A program made the translations under genes and the position numbers. From the NCBI RefSeq assembly GCF_004122095.1, contig NZ_SAWZ01000001.1, positions 248,001 to 312,000 on the forward strand: a stretch of 64,000 nt of DNA, in the 5' to 3' direction. Origin of the DNA: Pseudoxanthomonas composti. Its GTDB lineage: Bacteria > Pseudomonadota > Gammaproteobacteria > Xanthomonadales > Xanthomonadaceae. Below the pieces are notes generated by a model. It saw only the letters and a program-made list of their open reading frames with translations. It was not told the origin of the DNA and did no database searches. Below are positions 37,494 through 47,980 of this stretch, piece by piece (position 1 is the first letter of the stretch; every line of letters begins with the position of its first letter).

Positions 37494-38882
37494 CTACTCC
37501 CAGCAGCGGTCCTCGCGTCCCTTGGGCGAGCTGGGGCGTGCGCAGTCGCGCGGGGCGATGCGCCCCTGCGTCTGCTCGACCAGGCGCTTGCCGCCCTTGG
37601 CGTCGCGCTGCAGCTCGAAGGCGTCGTACAGGCGGCCGGTCGCCGTGCGCGATTCGTAGGACAGATGCTGCGGGTCGATCTTCAACACCTGGTACAGCTG
37701 GGTGTCCTCGCCGACCGGCTTCATCGTCCTGCGCGCGTAATCCGACAGCCGGTACTGCTTGGGCCCGGCCACGGACACCACGAACACCGGCGTGGTCGTG
37801 CTGTCGGTATCGCCGCGACGTCCATAGGTGTGGTCGTGCCCCTGCAGCACCAGGTCGACCTTGTGCTTGCGGATCACCGGCAGCACCTGTTCGACCAGCT
37901 TGAGGTTGTCGCGCTCGGCACGGGGCGAATAGAACGGCTGGTGGATCAGCACGATCGACCAGGGGTGCGGATTGCTCGCCAGCACAGTGTCCAGCCACTT
38001 GGCCTGCGCCCGTCCCGTGCCCAGGTCCAGCGCCGAGGTCCCGTCGATCACCGCCACGCGCACGCCCTGGTAGTCGAACCAGTAGGTGGTCTTGGCGGTG
38101 GCCGTCGGGCCGTTGTCCGGCAAGGCGAAAGTCACCGGCCAATGTCCACCCAGCACGCGGCGCTCCTGCGGCGTGTCCTCGAACTCCTCGTGGTACTCAT
38201 GGTTGCCCGGCGCCGGCGCGACGGCCGTGCCCTCCAGCAGCCAGCGCCCGGCCTCGAACCACTCGGCCCACTCGCTGTCGTCCACCCCGTCCTTGCCCGA
38301 AACCAGATCGCCGGCAAACAACGCCAAACGCGCGTCCGGCGTGCTGCGCCAGGCCTGGCGGAGCACCCGCGACACCAGGCTCAGGTTCTTGTTCTGGGTA
38401 TCGCCGAAGTACAGCAGCGTCAGCGGCGTGCCCGCCGGCGCGGCGGTCCGGAAGTGGTTCCAGCTGCCCCAGGTGTCCTGGCCCTGGACGCGATAGGCGT
38501 ACAGCGTATCGGGCTTCAGGCCATCGATCTGGACGCGGTGGTGATGCGACAGGCCGTTCTCGCTGGTCAGCGCCTGGGTGGTCGCCGTGAGCTCGCGCGG
38601 GACACCGACGTCCGGCGAATCCCCCGCCAACACCAGTTGCAGCGCGGGCTGGGACACGCTGGCATCGGTCCGCCATGCCACGGCAAAGCCGGTGGAGGCC
38701 TCCTGCGCCGGCGATGCGACCACGCGGTCCGGAAAGCCGCTGGCCGCGTAATGCCTGCTGCCGGCTGGCACCTGGGTATTGGGTTCGGCCTCATTGGTGA
38801 CCTGGGCACTGGCGCTTGCCGCCAGTGTCAGGCCGAGCATCATGCTCAAGGGGCGCGTCCATGCCATGCGGCGATGGATCAT
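37494..38882 (-). CDS. Secreted metallophosphoesterase, purple acid phosphatase type
   Basis: 462 residues from the ATG at 38882, which overlaps the phytase stop as ATGA. Signal peptide (MMLGLTLAASASAQ), a fibronectin-like N-terminal domain (about 50-145: RVQIDGLKPDTLYAYRVQG), then the calcineurin-like domain with its metal ligands: YFGDTQ, FAGDLVSGKD, APGNHEYH, LIHQPFYS, and LQGHDHTYGR. It releases phosphate from esters in the periplasm or outside the cell. It is the last gene of the receptor-phytase-phosphoesterase operon and would finish dephosphorylating phytase products. Confidence 0.92.
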   Translation of the reverse strand: MIHRRMAWTRPLSMMLGLTLAASASAQVTNEAEPNTQVPAGSRHYAASGFPDRVVASPAQEASTGFAVAWRTDASVSQPALQLVLAGDSPDVGVPRELTATTQALTSENGLSHHHRVQIDGLKPDTLYAYRVQGQDTWGSWNHFRTAAPAGTPLTLLYFGDTQNKNLSLVSRVLRQAWRSTPDARLALFAGDLVSGKDGVDDSEWAEWFEAGRWLLEGTAVAPAPGNHEYHEEFEDTPQERRVLGGHWPVTFALPDNGPTATAKTTYWFDYQGVRVAVIDGTSALDLGTGRAQAKWLDTVLASNPHPWSIVLIHQPFYSPRAERDNLKLVEQVLPVIRKHKVDLVLQGHDHTYGRRGDTDSTTTPVFVVSVAGPKQYRLSDYARRTMKPVGEDTQLYQVLKIDPQHLSYESRTATGRLYDAFELQRDAKGGKRLVEQTQGRIAPRDCARPSSPKGREDRCWE

Positions 38883-40057
38883 GGAGCGCATTCCTTCAGC
38901 TTCAGGGCCGCTGCGATGTCGCGCCAATCGAACGCGGCCACGGCCTGGTCATCATGCAGCGCATAGAACACGCCCTGCGGGAAGCGCGCATCGCCACGCG
39001 CATCCAGCCACACGCCATCGGTATTGGCCGTGACCTTGCCGGCGAACGCACCGACATGCGCCAGGGTCTTGCGGTCGAACACATGGAACAGGCTGCGGTC
39101 CTTGAACTGGTCGGTCCCGACCCAGTAGCCGCTGCCGTCCTTGCAGCTCAGCAGCGCGATGCCCTCTGCCTGTGCCTTGTACAGGCCGGCGCCGACATCG
39201 CGGCCGGCATAACGGCCATCGGACAGCCGATACTCGCGCAGGCGGGTGCCGGTGGGGACATCCTCCTCGGCCAGCAGCAGGCGATCGTTGTCGGCGTCGG
39301 CATACACCGACTCGGCAATGCGGATCGCCCCGGCCTGGGTGGTGTCGCCGAAGGTCTGCTTCAGCGTCGCCTTCCACGCATTGCCCTGACGCACCAGCTG
39401 ATAGCGGCGGAAGCGCTGGTTCAACTCGGCCAGCGGCGGCACGGTCTCCTCATCGGCGCCCAGCATGTAGTTGTCGCTGACGATGACCTCGATGCCGCCC
39501 TCCTTCTGCTGCGCCCACAGGCCATAAGGCTTCTTCAGGTCTTCGGCGCCGAACACGGCCACCGAGGTGAAGTCCGGCAGCGAGAACGCCTGCACGCGAT
39601 GGTTGTCGCGCTCCACCACCAAGGCCATATCGCCGACCACGGACACGCCGTTGGGGCGGTCCAGCTGGCCGGGCGCTGCGCCCTTGCCACCGACCGTGCG
39701 CAGCCGCTCGCCGGTATCGCCATCGAATACGACCAGCTCGCCGGACTTCTTGGCCGTGGTGATGACCCAGCGCTTGCCGTCGGGGGCGGCCCAGGCCGCG
39801 GGCGAGTCCAGGTTGTCCTGCGGCGTGGGCGTGGTGATGAAGGCTTCGGCCACCACCTGGTGCGGCACGTTGGCCTCACTGAGCAGCGGATCCTTCTCCA
39901 TGCGCTCGTCCGGCTCGCGGTCGGCGCTGGCCACCACCGCTGCCGAAGCGGCCGGCGCGGCCTGCTCCGGCGCCTGCCTGTCGCAGGCCGCGATCGCAAG
40001 GACGGTCATGCCCAGCGCGCCTGCCAGCGCGGCGCGCTGCATCGTCACTGCCGCCAT
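38879..40057 (-). CDS. Beta-propeller phytase, lipoprotein
   Basis: 392 residues with lipobox IAAC (Cys25). The mature chain has beta-propeller phytase order: QDNLDSPAAWAAPDGKRWVI (cf. DDPAIW), TTAKKSGELVVFD, DRPNGVSVVGDMALVVERDN, AESVYADADNDRLLLAEED, AEGIALLSCKDGSGYWVGTD. These Ca2+-dependent enzymes cleave phytate stepwise. Its ATG shares one base with the TonB receptor stop (TAATG), so translation is coupled. The lipid anchor would hold the enzyme at the outer membrane beside its receptor. Confidence 0.88.
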   Translation of the reverse strand: MAAVTMQRAALAGALGMTVLAIAACDRQAPEQAAPAASAAVVASADREPDERMEKDPLLSEANVPHQVVAEAFITTPTPQDNLDSPAAWAAPDGKRWVITTAKKSGELVVFDGDTGERLRTVGGKGAAPGQLDRPNGVSVVGDMALVVERDNHRVQAFSLPDFTSVAVFGAEDLKKPYGLWAQQKEGGIEVIVSDNYMLGADEETVPPLAELNQRFRRYQLVRQGNAWKATLKQTFGDTTQAGAIRIAESVYADADNDRLLLAEEDVPTGTRLREYRLSDGRYAGRDVGAGLYKAQAEGIALLSCKDGSGYWVGTDQFKDRSLFHVFDRKTLAHVGAFAGKVTANTDGVWLDARGDARFPQGVFYALHDDQAVAAFDWRDIAAALKLKECAP

Positions 40058-42657
40058 TACAGGTTCACCCGCAGGCCGATGGCGTAGGTGCGGCCGTACT
40101 CTTCCATCTGCTGGGTGTGCGAGCGGCTGCCCTGGTAGCGCTCCAGCGGTTCGTCCAGCAGGTTGCCGGCATCGAAATAGAGCTGGAAGTCCGGGGTGAT
40201 CTGGTAGTTCAGGCTGAAATCCAGCTGGGTGTTGGGCGCCACGTAGATGTCGTAGGCGGCGCCGCCACCGATTTCGTCCAGGTACTCGCTGCGGTACACC
40301 GCCGACAGGCGCGTGGAGAAGTTGTTGGCCTCATACCCCAGGAACGCGGTGTAGACGTGCTTGGACGCGCGCGGCAGGTCGAAGGAATCATCCTCGCGGC
40401 CTTCGATGCCCGGATCGAAGTCGGTGTGCAGCAGGGTGCCGCTGGCGCCGGCCAGCAGGCCGCTCCAGCCGCCCGGCAGGAAGTCGAACTGCTGCTGCCA
40501 GTTGAACTCAGCGCCATAGACCTTGGCCTTGTCGCCGTTGATCGCGGTGCTGACGTCATAGCCGATGAAGGCCGGATCGTTGTTGAGGGTGACGTCGGTG
40601 ATGTAGCCATCGATGGACTTGCCGAACAGGCCCAGCGAGACGATGCCGTTCTTGCCCAGGTACTTCTCGAAGGAGACATCCAGGTTGGTGGACTCGTAGG
40701 GATCCAGGTTCGGGTTGCCCAGCTGCACCTCGTTGTCGGCGGTGTTGATCGTGGCGTTGGGCGAGATCTGCCCGAAGCCCGGACGCGAGACGGTCTTGTT
40801 GATCGCGCCGCGCAGTGCCCAGGTGTCGCCACCATCCCAGCGCAGGTGCAGGCCCGGCAGCACGTTGGTGTAATTGCTGCTGACCTCGCGGGCGTTGACC
40901 TCCACCGCGTCGCCGTCATCGACCACATCCAGCTGGTAGCCGTTGGCGTTGAAACTGGTGCTTTCCACGCGCACGCCGGCGATCAGGCGCAGCGCGGGCG
41001 TCAGGTCCCAGGTGCCCATGGCGTAGGCGGCCAGGATGTCTTCCCTGGCGGTGTAGTCCTCGGCCAGGCGGGTCACTTCGGTATCGACCACATCGCCCGG
41101 GCGCACGCTGTAGCGACTGCTGTTCTGGTTCCAGTACTCGCGCATGACCGACGGGCTCAGCGCCTGGCCCATCGCGTTGCGGCGATGCGCCGGCGCGGGC
41201 AGGGTCCAGCTGGACAGGTCGATCTCCGGTCCACGGCGGTACTCGGTCTCGTTGACGTCGACATCGCGGTCGCGGAAGCGACCCAGCAGGCCGAACTTGT
41301 AGCTGCTGTGCTCGCCATCGAAGCGCACGTTGACCTTGGCGCTGTGTTCCTTGTCGGTGGTCTGGCCCGGCGAGGTGACGAAGCGGTCGAACTCGTAGTT
41401 GCCCGTGTCCATCCAGTCCGCAGCGGACAGGGTGAACTCGGGCAGCCTGCGGTTCTGGTCGACGTTGACCGTCAGGTCGTCGCCGGCGTATTCGAAACGG
41501 GCTTCCAGCTCGTCCGGCGCGCGTTCGCGGGTCTTGGTGTAGCCGACCTGGTAGTCGACCACGGCGCCATCCAGGCGGTTCTCGCCGCCGAAGCTGGTGG
41601 CCAGCGTGTCCTGCTTCTTGGTGCGGTTGCGCACGCGCTTGGCGATCCGTTTGAACGGGGCGTTGTAGGTACCGTCTCCATTGGCAATGATCAACGGAAC
41701 GTCGGTACCGTCATCGAGAGTCTCAACAGCTTTAAGGGTCAGCACCGTGTTCTGGCGCGTTTCGGCATCGTCGAACCGGCTGAACAAGGTGCGCAGGTAA
41801 TACTTGCTGTCCTCGTCCGGACGCCAGTCCAGGTTGAAGTTGGCGCCGGTGCGCTCGCGCTCGATGTAGTACTTGCGGCGCTGCTGTTCGATCATGACCA
41901 TGTCGCCGTTGTCGGCGGCCGCGTCGTACTCGCCCTCGGTGTTGTCCGATTCGAACTTGCGATCGGAATAGTTCACGCCCACGGCGATGCCGAAGGTGCC
42001 GTCGGCGAAGATGTCGCTGTAGTTCAAGGAGGCCTTCGGGCTGTTCTCGCCGCTGAGCTGCTGGCGGCTGCCCTCGATCTTGGCGCGGATGGCGCGGCCG
42101 TCGCGGTCGAAGGCCGAGGCCGATTCCACCTGGATCGCACCGCCGATGGAGTCGCCGGGCATGTCCGGGGTGGGCGACTTGACCACCTTCAGACGCTCGG
42201 TGGACTCGGAGGGAATCAGATCCATCGGCGCGGCGCGGTTGTCCGCTTCGGTGGTGCCCAGGGCCAGGCCATCGACGGTCACGCTGTTCAACGCGGCGTC
42301 CAGACCACGCACGACCACGTAGCGGCCCTCGCCCTGGTCGCGGGTCACGCTGACGCCCGGCAGGCGCTGCAGCGACTCGGCCACGTTCTTGTCCGGGTAG
42401 TTGCCCATGGCGTCGGAGGAGACCGCATCCAGGATCGCATCCGAGTCGCGCTTCAGGTCGATCGCGCGCTCCTGCGCCATCAGCTGCGGCAGTACCTTGA
42501 TGGTGTCCAGGGTCTGCGCGTCGGCCACCGCTTCGGCGGCCATGCCGGCGGCCATGGTGGCGCCGTCCGGGGTGGCGACCTGGGCCGAGGCAGGCATGGC
42601 GGACCACATCGCCACGCTGACGGAAATGGCGGCAAACAGCGGATGCTTTGCGAACAC
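40057..42657 (-). CDS. TonB-dependent receptor, Xanthomonas/Caulobacter type
   Basis: 866 residues. Signal peptide (cleavage after ASA), then plug domain: [60 protein letters not shown]. The barrel runs to a terminal aromatic/Leu segment ([12 protein letters not shown]) and includes [24 protein letters not shown] strands typical of TIGR01782 receptors. The overlapping phytase gene makes phytate or an inositol-phosphate product the likely cargo. Codons near 41640-41720 are AT-richer, at a putative outer loop. Confidence 0.94.
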   Translation of the reverse strand: MFAKHPLFAAISVSVAMWSAMPASAQVATPDGATMAAGMAAEAVADAQTLDTIKVLPQLMAQERAIDLKRDSDAILDAVSSDAMGNYPDKNVAESLQRLPGVSVTRDQGEGRYVVVRGLDAALNSVTVDGLALGTTEADNRAAPMDLIPSESTERLKVVKSPTPDMPGDSIGGAIQVESASAFDRDGRAIRAKIEGSRQQLSGENSPKASLNYSDIFADGTFGIAVGVNYSDRKFESDNTEGEYDAAADNGDMVMIEQQRRKYYIERERTGANFNLDWRPDEDSKYYLRTLFSRFDDAETRQNTVLTLKAVETLDDGTDVPLIIANGDGTYNAPFKRIAKRVRNRTKKQDTLATSFGGENRLDGAVVDYQVGYTKTRERAPDELEARFEYAGDDLTVNVDQNRRLPEFTLSAADWMDTGNYEFDRFVTSPGQTTDKEHSAKVNVRFDGEHSSYKFGLLGRFRDRDVDVNETEYRRGPEIDLSSWTLPAPAHRRNAMGQALSPSVMREYWNQNSSRYSVRPGDVVDTEVTRLAEDYTAREDILAAYAMGTWDLTPALRLIAGVRVESTSFNANGYQLDVVDDGDAVEVNAREVSSNYTNVLPGLHLRWDGGDTWALRGAINKTVSRPGFGQISPNATINTADNEVQLGNPNLDPYESTNLDVSFEKYLGKNGIVSLGLFGKSIDGYITDVTLNNDPAFIGYDVSTAINGDKAKVYGAEFNWQQQFDFLPGGWSGLLAGASGTLLHTDFDPGIEGREDDSFDLPRASKHVYTAFLGYEANNFSTRLSAVYRSEYLDEIGGGAAYDIYVAPNTQLDFSLNYQITPDFQLYFDAGNLLDEPLERYQGSRSHTQQMEEYGRTYAIGLRVNL

Positions 42658-42756
42658 GGGGGGCTTTCCAGCGGTTAAGGAATGGTGCGCACCGTATTTC
42701 CGGCAGGTTTCACCCTCATGACATCGGCCGCGCCCGTGTTATTGAGAAACTTGGCG

Positions 42757-42774
42757 CTGTCATCGTTGCGTCAT
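42757..42774 (+). promoter_or_regulatory. Candidate Pho box
   Basis: CTGTCAT-CGTT-GCGTCAT: a perfect first half-site and a 5/7 second half-site with the 7-4-7 spacing of PhoB boxes. It lies between the divergent TonB receptor and upp genes, 100 bases from the receptor start. Its orientation faces upp, so the functional target is uncertain. Confidence 0.4.
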
Positions 42775-42833
42775 GCGCTGGCGTGGCCGCGCAGGCGGCG
42801 GCACACTGGCGGCCTGTCATTGCAGGCCTGCCC

Positions 42834-43466
42834 ATGAAGATCGTCGAAGTCCGCCACCCCTTGGTCCAGCACAAGATCGGCCTGTTGCGCGATGCGTCCT
42901 TAAGCACCAAGGGCTTCCGCGAACTGGTCACCGAGCTGGGCACACTGCTGGCCTACGAGGCCACCGCCAATCTGGAAACCGAACCGGCCACGCAGGCCGG
43001 ATGGGCCGGGCCGGTCCAGGTGCAGAAGATCGCCGGGGCCAAGATCACCCTGGTGCCGATCCTGCGCGCAGGCCTGGGCATGCTGCCCGGCGTGCTGGCG
43101 CTGATTCCGGCGGCGCGCGTCAGCGTGGTCGGCCTGCAGCGCGATGAGGAAACCCTGCAGCCGGTGCCCTACTTCGAGCGCCTGACCGGGCGCTTGGAAG
43201 AACGCGACGCGTTGATCCTGGACCCGATGCTGGCCACCGGCGGCACCCTGATCGCCACCATCGACATGCTCAAGCGCGCCGGCGCCCGCCGGATCAAGGG
43301 CATCTTCCTGGTCGCCGCGCCGGAAGGCCTGAAGGCGCTGGAAGCCGCGCACCCGGATGTGGAGGTCTACACGGCCGCCATCGATGACCACCTCAACGAG
43401 AAGGGCTACATCCTGCCGGGCCTGGGCGATGCGGGGGATCGGATCTTTGGGACGCGCGTAGGGTGA
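42834..43466 (+). CDS. upp: Uracil phosphoribosyltransferase
   Basis: 210 residues from the ATG at 42834 ([20 protein letters not shown]). Conserved family blocks: [31 protein letters not shown], the PRPP loop [12 protein letters not shown], and the uracil site [16 protein letters not shown]. Converts uracil and PRPP to UMP in pyrimidine salvage. The stop codon is followed four bases later by an AGGAACGAG element. Confidence 0.97.
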   Translation: MKIVEVRHPLVQHKIGLLRDASLSTKGFRELVTELGTLLAYEATANLETEPATQAGWAGPVQVQKIAGAKITLVPILRAGLGMLPGVLALIPAARVSVVGLQRDEETLQPVPYFERLTGRLEERDALILDPMLATGGTLIATIDMLKRAGARRIKGIFLVAAPEGLKALEAAHPDVEVYTAAIDDHLNEKGYILPGLGDAGDRIFGTRVG

Positions 43467-43820
43467 AGTCGAGGAACGAGTGATGAGGAACGAGGAACGA
43501 GTGAAGCGCCTGGAGCTGCCACGTCACTAGTCACTCGTTCCTTTCAACTCGTTCCTCGTTGGGGCAACGGCGCTGAGCACAGCGTCTTGTTTCCCCTGGT
43601 AGCGGCTTCAGCCTCGAAGGGGCCTTCCCGGGAAAGCCTCTTCGCGGCTGAAGCCGCTCCCACAGGGCTCGCACAGGTCCCCGTGGGGCGTCGACAAATG
43701 CCGCAATCGCGGCATCGCCGGAGCATGAACGAGTGGGAAGAGTGAGCGCTTCTGCCGCCATTCGTTCCTCGTTCCTCTCCACTCGTTCCTCGCCCCCACC
43801 CCACTCGTTCCTCGCCCCTC
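43467..43820. repeat. AGGAACGAG elements and REP hairpins between convergent upp and ggt
   Basis: No gene in these 354 bases. From left: a forward element of AGGAACGAG words (43471-43503), a reverse one (43531-43560), REP-like hairpins (a partial one at 43600-43618 and GCGGCTGAAGCCGCTCCCAC at 43644-43663), and a second reverse array (43763-43818) that reaches within about three bases of the ggt stop. Forward and reverse words form imperfect inverted repeats. Confidence 0.85.
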
Positions 43821-45551
43821 TTATTCCACCGCAGCCGACCCCACCTCATTGCGCGGATCGCTGCCACCACTAAGCGTATTGGTCCGCTTGTCCCACTCCA
43901 CCGTCTGCAGGTTGCCCCACACGTGGCTGGAGCCGCGTCCACCGGCGGCGGTGTCGCCCGGCAGCTTGAGCTTGTGGCCCATGGCCTCCAGCGACTTCAC
44001 CGTGGCCTCGTCGAAGGTCCCGGTCTCGGCTTCGATCAGGTCCGGCAGCCACTGGTGGTGATAGCGCGGCAGCGCCGCGACCTCCTGCGCGCTCAGGCCA
44101 TCGTCGTAGCCCAGGATGCCCAGCAGCACCATAGTGATGATGCGGCTGCCACCCGGCGTGCCCAGCACGATGGCCTTGTCGGCGTTGTCCATGAAGGTCG
44201 GGGTCATCGAGCTCAGCGGGCGCTTGCCGGGCTTGGGCGCATTGGCCTCGTACCCCATCACGCCGAAGGCATTGGGCGTGCCCGGCTTGAGCGCGAAGTC
44301 GTCCATTTCGTCGTTGAGCAGCACGCCGGTGCCCTTGGGAATCAGGCCCGAGCCGTACAGCAGGTTCACCGTCTGCGTGGCGCCAACGCGATTGCCTTCG
44401 CTGTCGATGATGGAAAAATGCGTGGTCTCATCGTCCTCCAGCGGCGTGGGCTTGCCCGACAGCAGGTCGCTGGGCGTGGCCTTCTCCGGATTGATGGTCG
44501 AACGCAGGCCCAGCGCGTAGTCCTTGCTCAGCAGCACGCGCTGCGGCACCTCGGTGAAATCCGGGTCGCCCAGGAAGAAGGTGCGGTCGCGATAGGCGCG
44601 GCGCATGGCCTCCACCACCAGGTGCGTGCGATGGGCCGCGTCCATGGACTTCAGGTCGTAGCCTTCCAGGATCTGCAGCATCGACGCCAGCGCGATACCG
44701 CCGGAGGACGGCGGCGGCACGGTGGTGATCTTCCAGCCCTTGTAGTCGAACACGATCGGCGTGCGCTGCTTGACCTGGTAGTTGGCCAGTTCCTCGGCGG
44801 TCCACTTGCCACCGGCCTGCTTGACGCCTGCGATCAGCTTCTTCGCCGTCTCGCCCTTGTAGAAGCCGTCATGGCCCTTGTCGGCCAGCAGTTGCAGCGT
44901 GTGCGCCAGTTCTGGCTGCTTGAACAGGTCGCCTTCGGCGATGGGCTTGCCACCGCGCAGGTAGACCTCGCGCGTGCCGGGGTAGCGCTCCATCACCTCG
45001 CGGCGCTGCGCATAGCCCCTGGCCATGCGGGCATAGACCGGAAAGCCCTCGCTGGCGATCTTGATCGCCGGGGCCAGCGAGGTCTTCAACGGCAGTTTGC
45101 CGTGCTTGGTGGCCAGTTCCACCAGCGCGGCCGGCAGGCCGGGAATGCCGGCCGACCACGGCCCGTTGACCGCCTTGTTGGGGTCCAGCTTGCCGTCCTT
45201 GTCCAGGTAGGCCTCGGGCTTGGCAGACTCGGGCGCGGTCTCGCGCGCATCGATCATCACGTCCTTGCCGCTGGCGGCATCGTGCAGCAGGAAGAAGCCG
45301 CCGCCACCTAAGCCGGAACTGATCGGCTCGACCACGCTCAGGGTGGAGGACACCGCCACCGCCGCGTCGAAGGCATTGCCGCCCTCGCGCAGGATCTGCA
45401 GGCCGGCCTCGGTGGCGAGCTTGTGCCCGGAAGCCACGGCGGCGCCCGGCGGATGCGTGGCCGGCGTGGAAGCGGATGAGGGGGACTGGCCGAACGCCAG
45501 GGGGACAAAGGCGACCGTCATCACGACGGCGAGGGCAAAACGGATGGTCAC
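43821..45551 (-). CDS. ggt: Gamma-glutamyltransferase
   Basis: 576 residues with a signal peptide (AVVMTVAFVPLAFG). Conserved blocks: AVASGHKLATEAGLQILREG, SGLGGGGFFLL, the autocleavage/nucleophile site ETTHFSIID with Thr376, and GTPGGSRIITMVLLGIL. The precursor self-cleaves before Thr376 into two subunits and hydrolyses or transfers the glutamyl group of glutathione in the periplasm. Encoded 41 bases after the ferredoxin gene on the same strand. Confidence 0.96.
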   Translation of the reverse strand: MTIRFALAVVMTVAFVPLAFGQSPSSASTPATHPPGAAVASGHKLATEAGLQILREGGNAFDAAVAVSSTLSVVEPISSGLGGGGFFLLHDAASGKDVMIDARETAPESAKPEAYLDKDGKLDPNKAVNGPWSAGIPGLPAALVELATKHGKLPLKTSLAPAIKIASEGFPVYARMARGYAQRREVMERYPGTREVYLRGGKPIAEGDLFKQPELAHTLQLLADKGHDGFYKGETAKKLIAGVKQAGGKWTAEELANYQVKQRTPIVFDYKGWKITTVPPPSSGGIALASMLQILEGYDLKSMDAAHRTHLVVEAMRRAYRDRTFFLGDPDFTEVPQRVLLSKDYALGLRSTINPEKATPSDLLSGKPTPLEDDETTHFSIIDSEGNRVGATQTVNLLYGSGLIPKGTGVLLNDEMDDFALKPGTPNAFGVMGYEANAPKPGKRPLSSMTPTFMDNADKAIVLGTPGGSRIITMVLLGILGYDDGLSAQEVAALPRYHHQWLPDLIEAETGTFDEATVKSLEAMGHKLKLPGDTAAGGRGSSHVWGNLQTVEWDKRTNTLSGGSDPRNEVGSAAVE

Positions 45552-45591
45552 GGATTCTCCTGCGGCAGTGAAAGGCTCAGGAGCAGCCCCC

Positions 45592-45840
45592 TTAGCCTTC
45601 TTGGAGCCGGCGCAACTTCGCCAGCAGATCCTCCCGGCTCTCAGGATACGCCGGATCCGGATCGATGCACTCCACCGGGCACACCACCACGCACTGGGCC
45701 TCGTCGTAATGGCCCACGCACTCGGTGCACCGCGCCGGATCGATCACATAGATCGTCTCGCCCATCGAGATGGCCTGGTTCGGGCAGGCCGGCTCGCAGA
45801 CGTCGCAGTTGACGCAGAGTTCGTTGATCTTGAGCGACAT
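45592..45840 (-). CDS. YfhL-type 4Fe-4S dicluster ferredoxin
   Basis: 82 residues from the ATG at 45840. Two clusters are indicated: CVNCDVCEPACP, and CTECVGHYDEAQCVVVCPVEC, the second with the extended Cys spacing typical of YfhL/Alvin ferredoxins. Conserved DPDPAYPESREDLLAKLRRL ends the protein. Small cytosolic electron carrier. The order rsmD, coaD, ferredoxin is widely conserved in gammaproteobacteria. Confidence 0.95.
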   Translation of the reverse strand: MSLKINELCVNCDVCEPACPNQAISMGETIYVIDPARCTECVGHYDEAQCVVVCPVECIDPDPAYPESREDLLAKLRRLQEG

Positions 45841-45928
45841 GGCGGAACGGGCGTGGGGACTCCGATGCTGACACAGGGAAGATGAGGACGGCCGGGCGCC
45901 GCCACAAGCGGCCAAAGCCCTGACAGGC

Positions 45929-45957
45929 AAAACCCCGGCGCGCGCGTCACCGGGGCC
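45929..45957 (-). terminator. Terminator-like hairpin downstream of the lipoprotein gene
   Basis: Minus strand CCCCGG, eleven-base loop, CCGGGG followed by TTTTGCC. A second, stronger hairpin without T run (CGATCCCCGC / GCGGGGATCG) lies at 45975-45998, probably a repeat. Confidence 0.6.
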
Positions 45958-46046
45958 TTGCAGGTCCAGCCTGCCGATCCCCGCCTGCGCGGGGATCGCA
46001 CGGCGACCCGGGCGCGGGCCGCGGCGCGGCCCCGCCCGGTGTCGCC

Positions 46047-46538
46047 TTACTTGGCTTCGACGAAGACGAAGGTCGCGCCCGAGGGCTCGACAGCGGCCTT
46101 CACGCGCTCCTGGTCGGCCGCGGCACCCACGAACAGCACGCGCACACCCTTGAAGGTGTTGGGCTCGGCCTTGGCGAAGGACGCCACGGCCATGTCGGCG
46201 ATGCGGGCGCTGTCCGGCGAACCGAAGGCGATCATGTTGCCGCTGGTCACGCCGCGCGCCATCGCGTTGGAGGCCTGCTCCAGCTGGCGGTCGTAGGAGC
46301 CCTGGTCGGCGTTGGACGCCAGGTAGTACACGAACGGCGCGTTGGTGATGTCGCCCATGTTGCGGGTGACCACGTCGGTCAGGTACTTCTTCCAGGCGGC
46401 ATCGTCGCTGCCGGCGGCGGGGGCGCTCAGCGGCGCGGCTTCGGCCGGCTGGGCGGTGGCGGCTTCTTCCTTCTTGCCGCAGGCGGCCAGGGCCAGGGCC
46501 AGCGTGGACAGCGCGAACAGGCGGGTGACGGTCTTCAT
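46047..46538 (-). CDS. Uncharacterised lipoprotein
   Basis: 163 residues from the ATG at 46538; lipobox LAAC (Cys20) followed by Gly, so outer-membrane sorting is likely. After an Ala/Pro-rich linker comes one domain: DDAAWKKYLTDVVTRNMGDI, APFVYYLASNADQGSYDRQL, GVRVLFVGAAADQERVKAAV, ending SGATFVFVEAK. I recognise no enzyme motif. It sits between coaD and the ferredoxin gene, same strand. Confidence 0.8.
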   Translation of the reverse strand: MKTVTRLFALSTLALALAACGKKEEAATAQPAEAAPLSAPAAGSDDAAWKKYLTDVVTRNMGDITNAPFVYYLASNADQGSYDRQLEQASNAMARGVTSGNMIAFGSPDSARIADMAVASFAKAEPNTFKGVRVLFVGAAADQERVKAAVEPSGATFVFVEAK

Positions 46539-46620
46539 TGCGGTGTTCCCCTTTGCAGAAACGTGATTGGGCATGAGGCGATGGAACGGTGTGGGGGGCG
46601 GCGGGGCTGGCGGGCCAGCG

Positions 46621-47743
<1,123 letters not shown>

Positions 47744-47890
47744 GCGCGGCCTCCCGCCTGGATCTGCAGCGGGCGTCGGCGGTGACTATGGCGGGCAGGC
47801 GTGCGCAACAGGGCAGTCCAGCGTGGGATCGAGGGGCCGCGATGATAGCCCGCCGCTTCGATCCAGCCGAAGTCGCCGCCCGGGGGACGC

Positions 47891-47918
47891 CTTGAAAATC
47901 GCGGGCCCGGCCCGCACC
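47891..47918 (+). promoter_or_regulatory. Candidate heat-shock (sigma-32) promoter of htpG
   Basis: CTTGAAA at 47891-47897 matches the sigma-32 -35 consensus exactly. Thirteen bases later CCCGCACC resembles the -10 element CCCCATNT loosely. It is 63-84 bases before the htpG ATG. Confidence 0.5.
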
Positions 47919-47980
47919 CGTGGGGCCAGGCGTCCGAACGACGCGCATCACCGAATCCGGATTTGAGGAACCACCACGAC

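Noticed and set aside
40117-42678. 853-codon plus-strand open frame
   Set aside because: Exact antisense of the TonB receptor gene, low-complexity Val/Gly/Ala/Asp composition.
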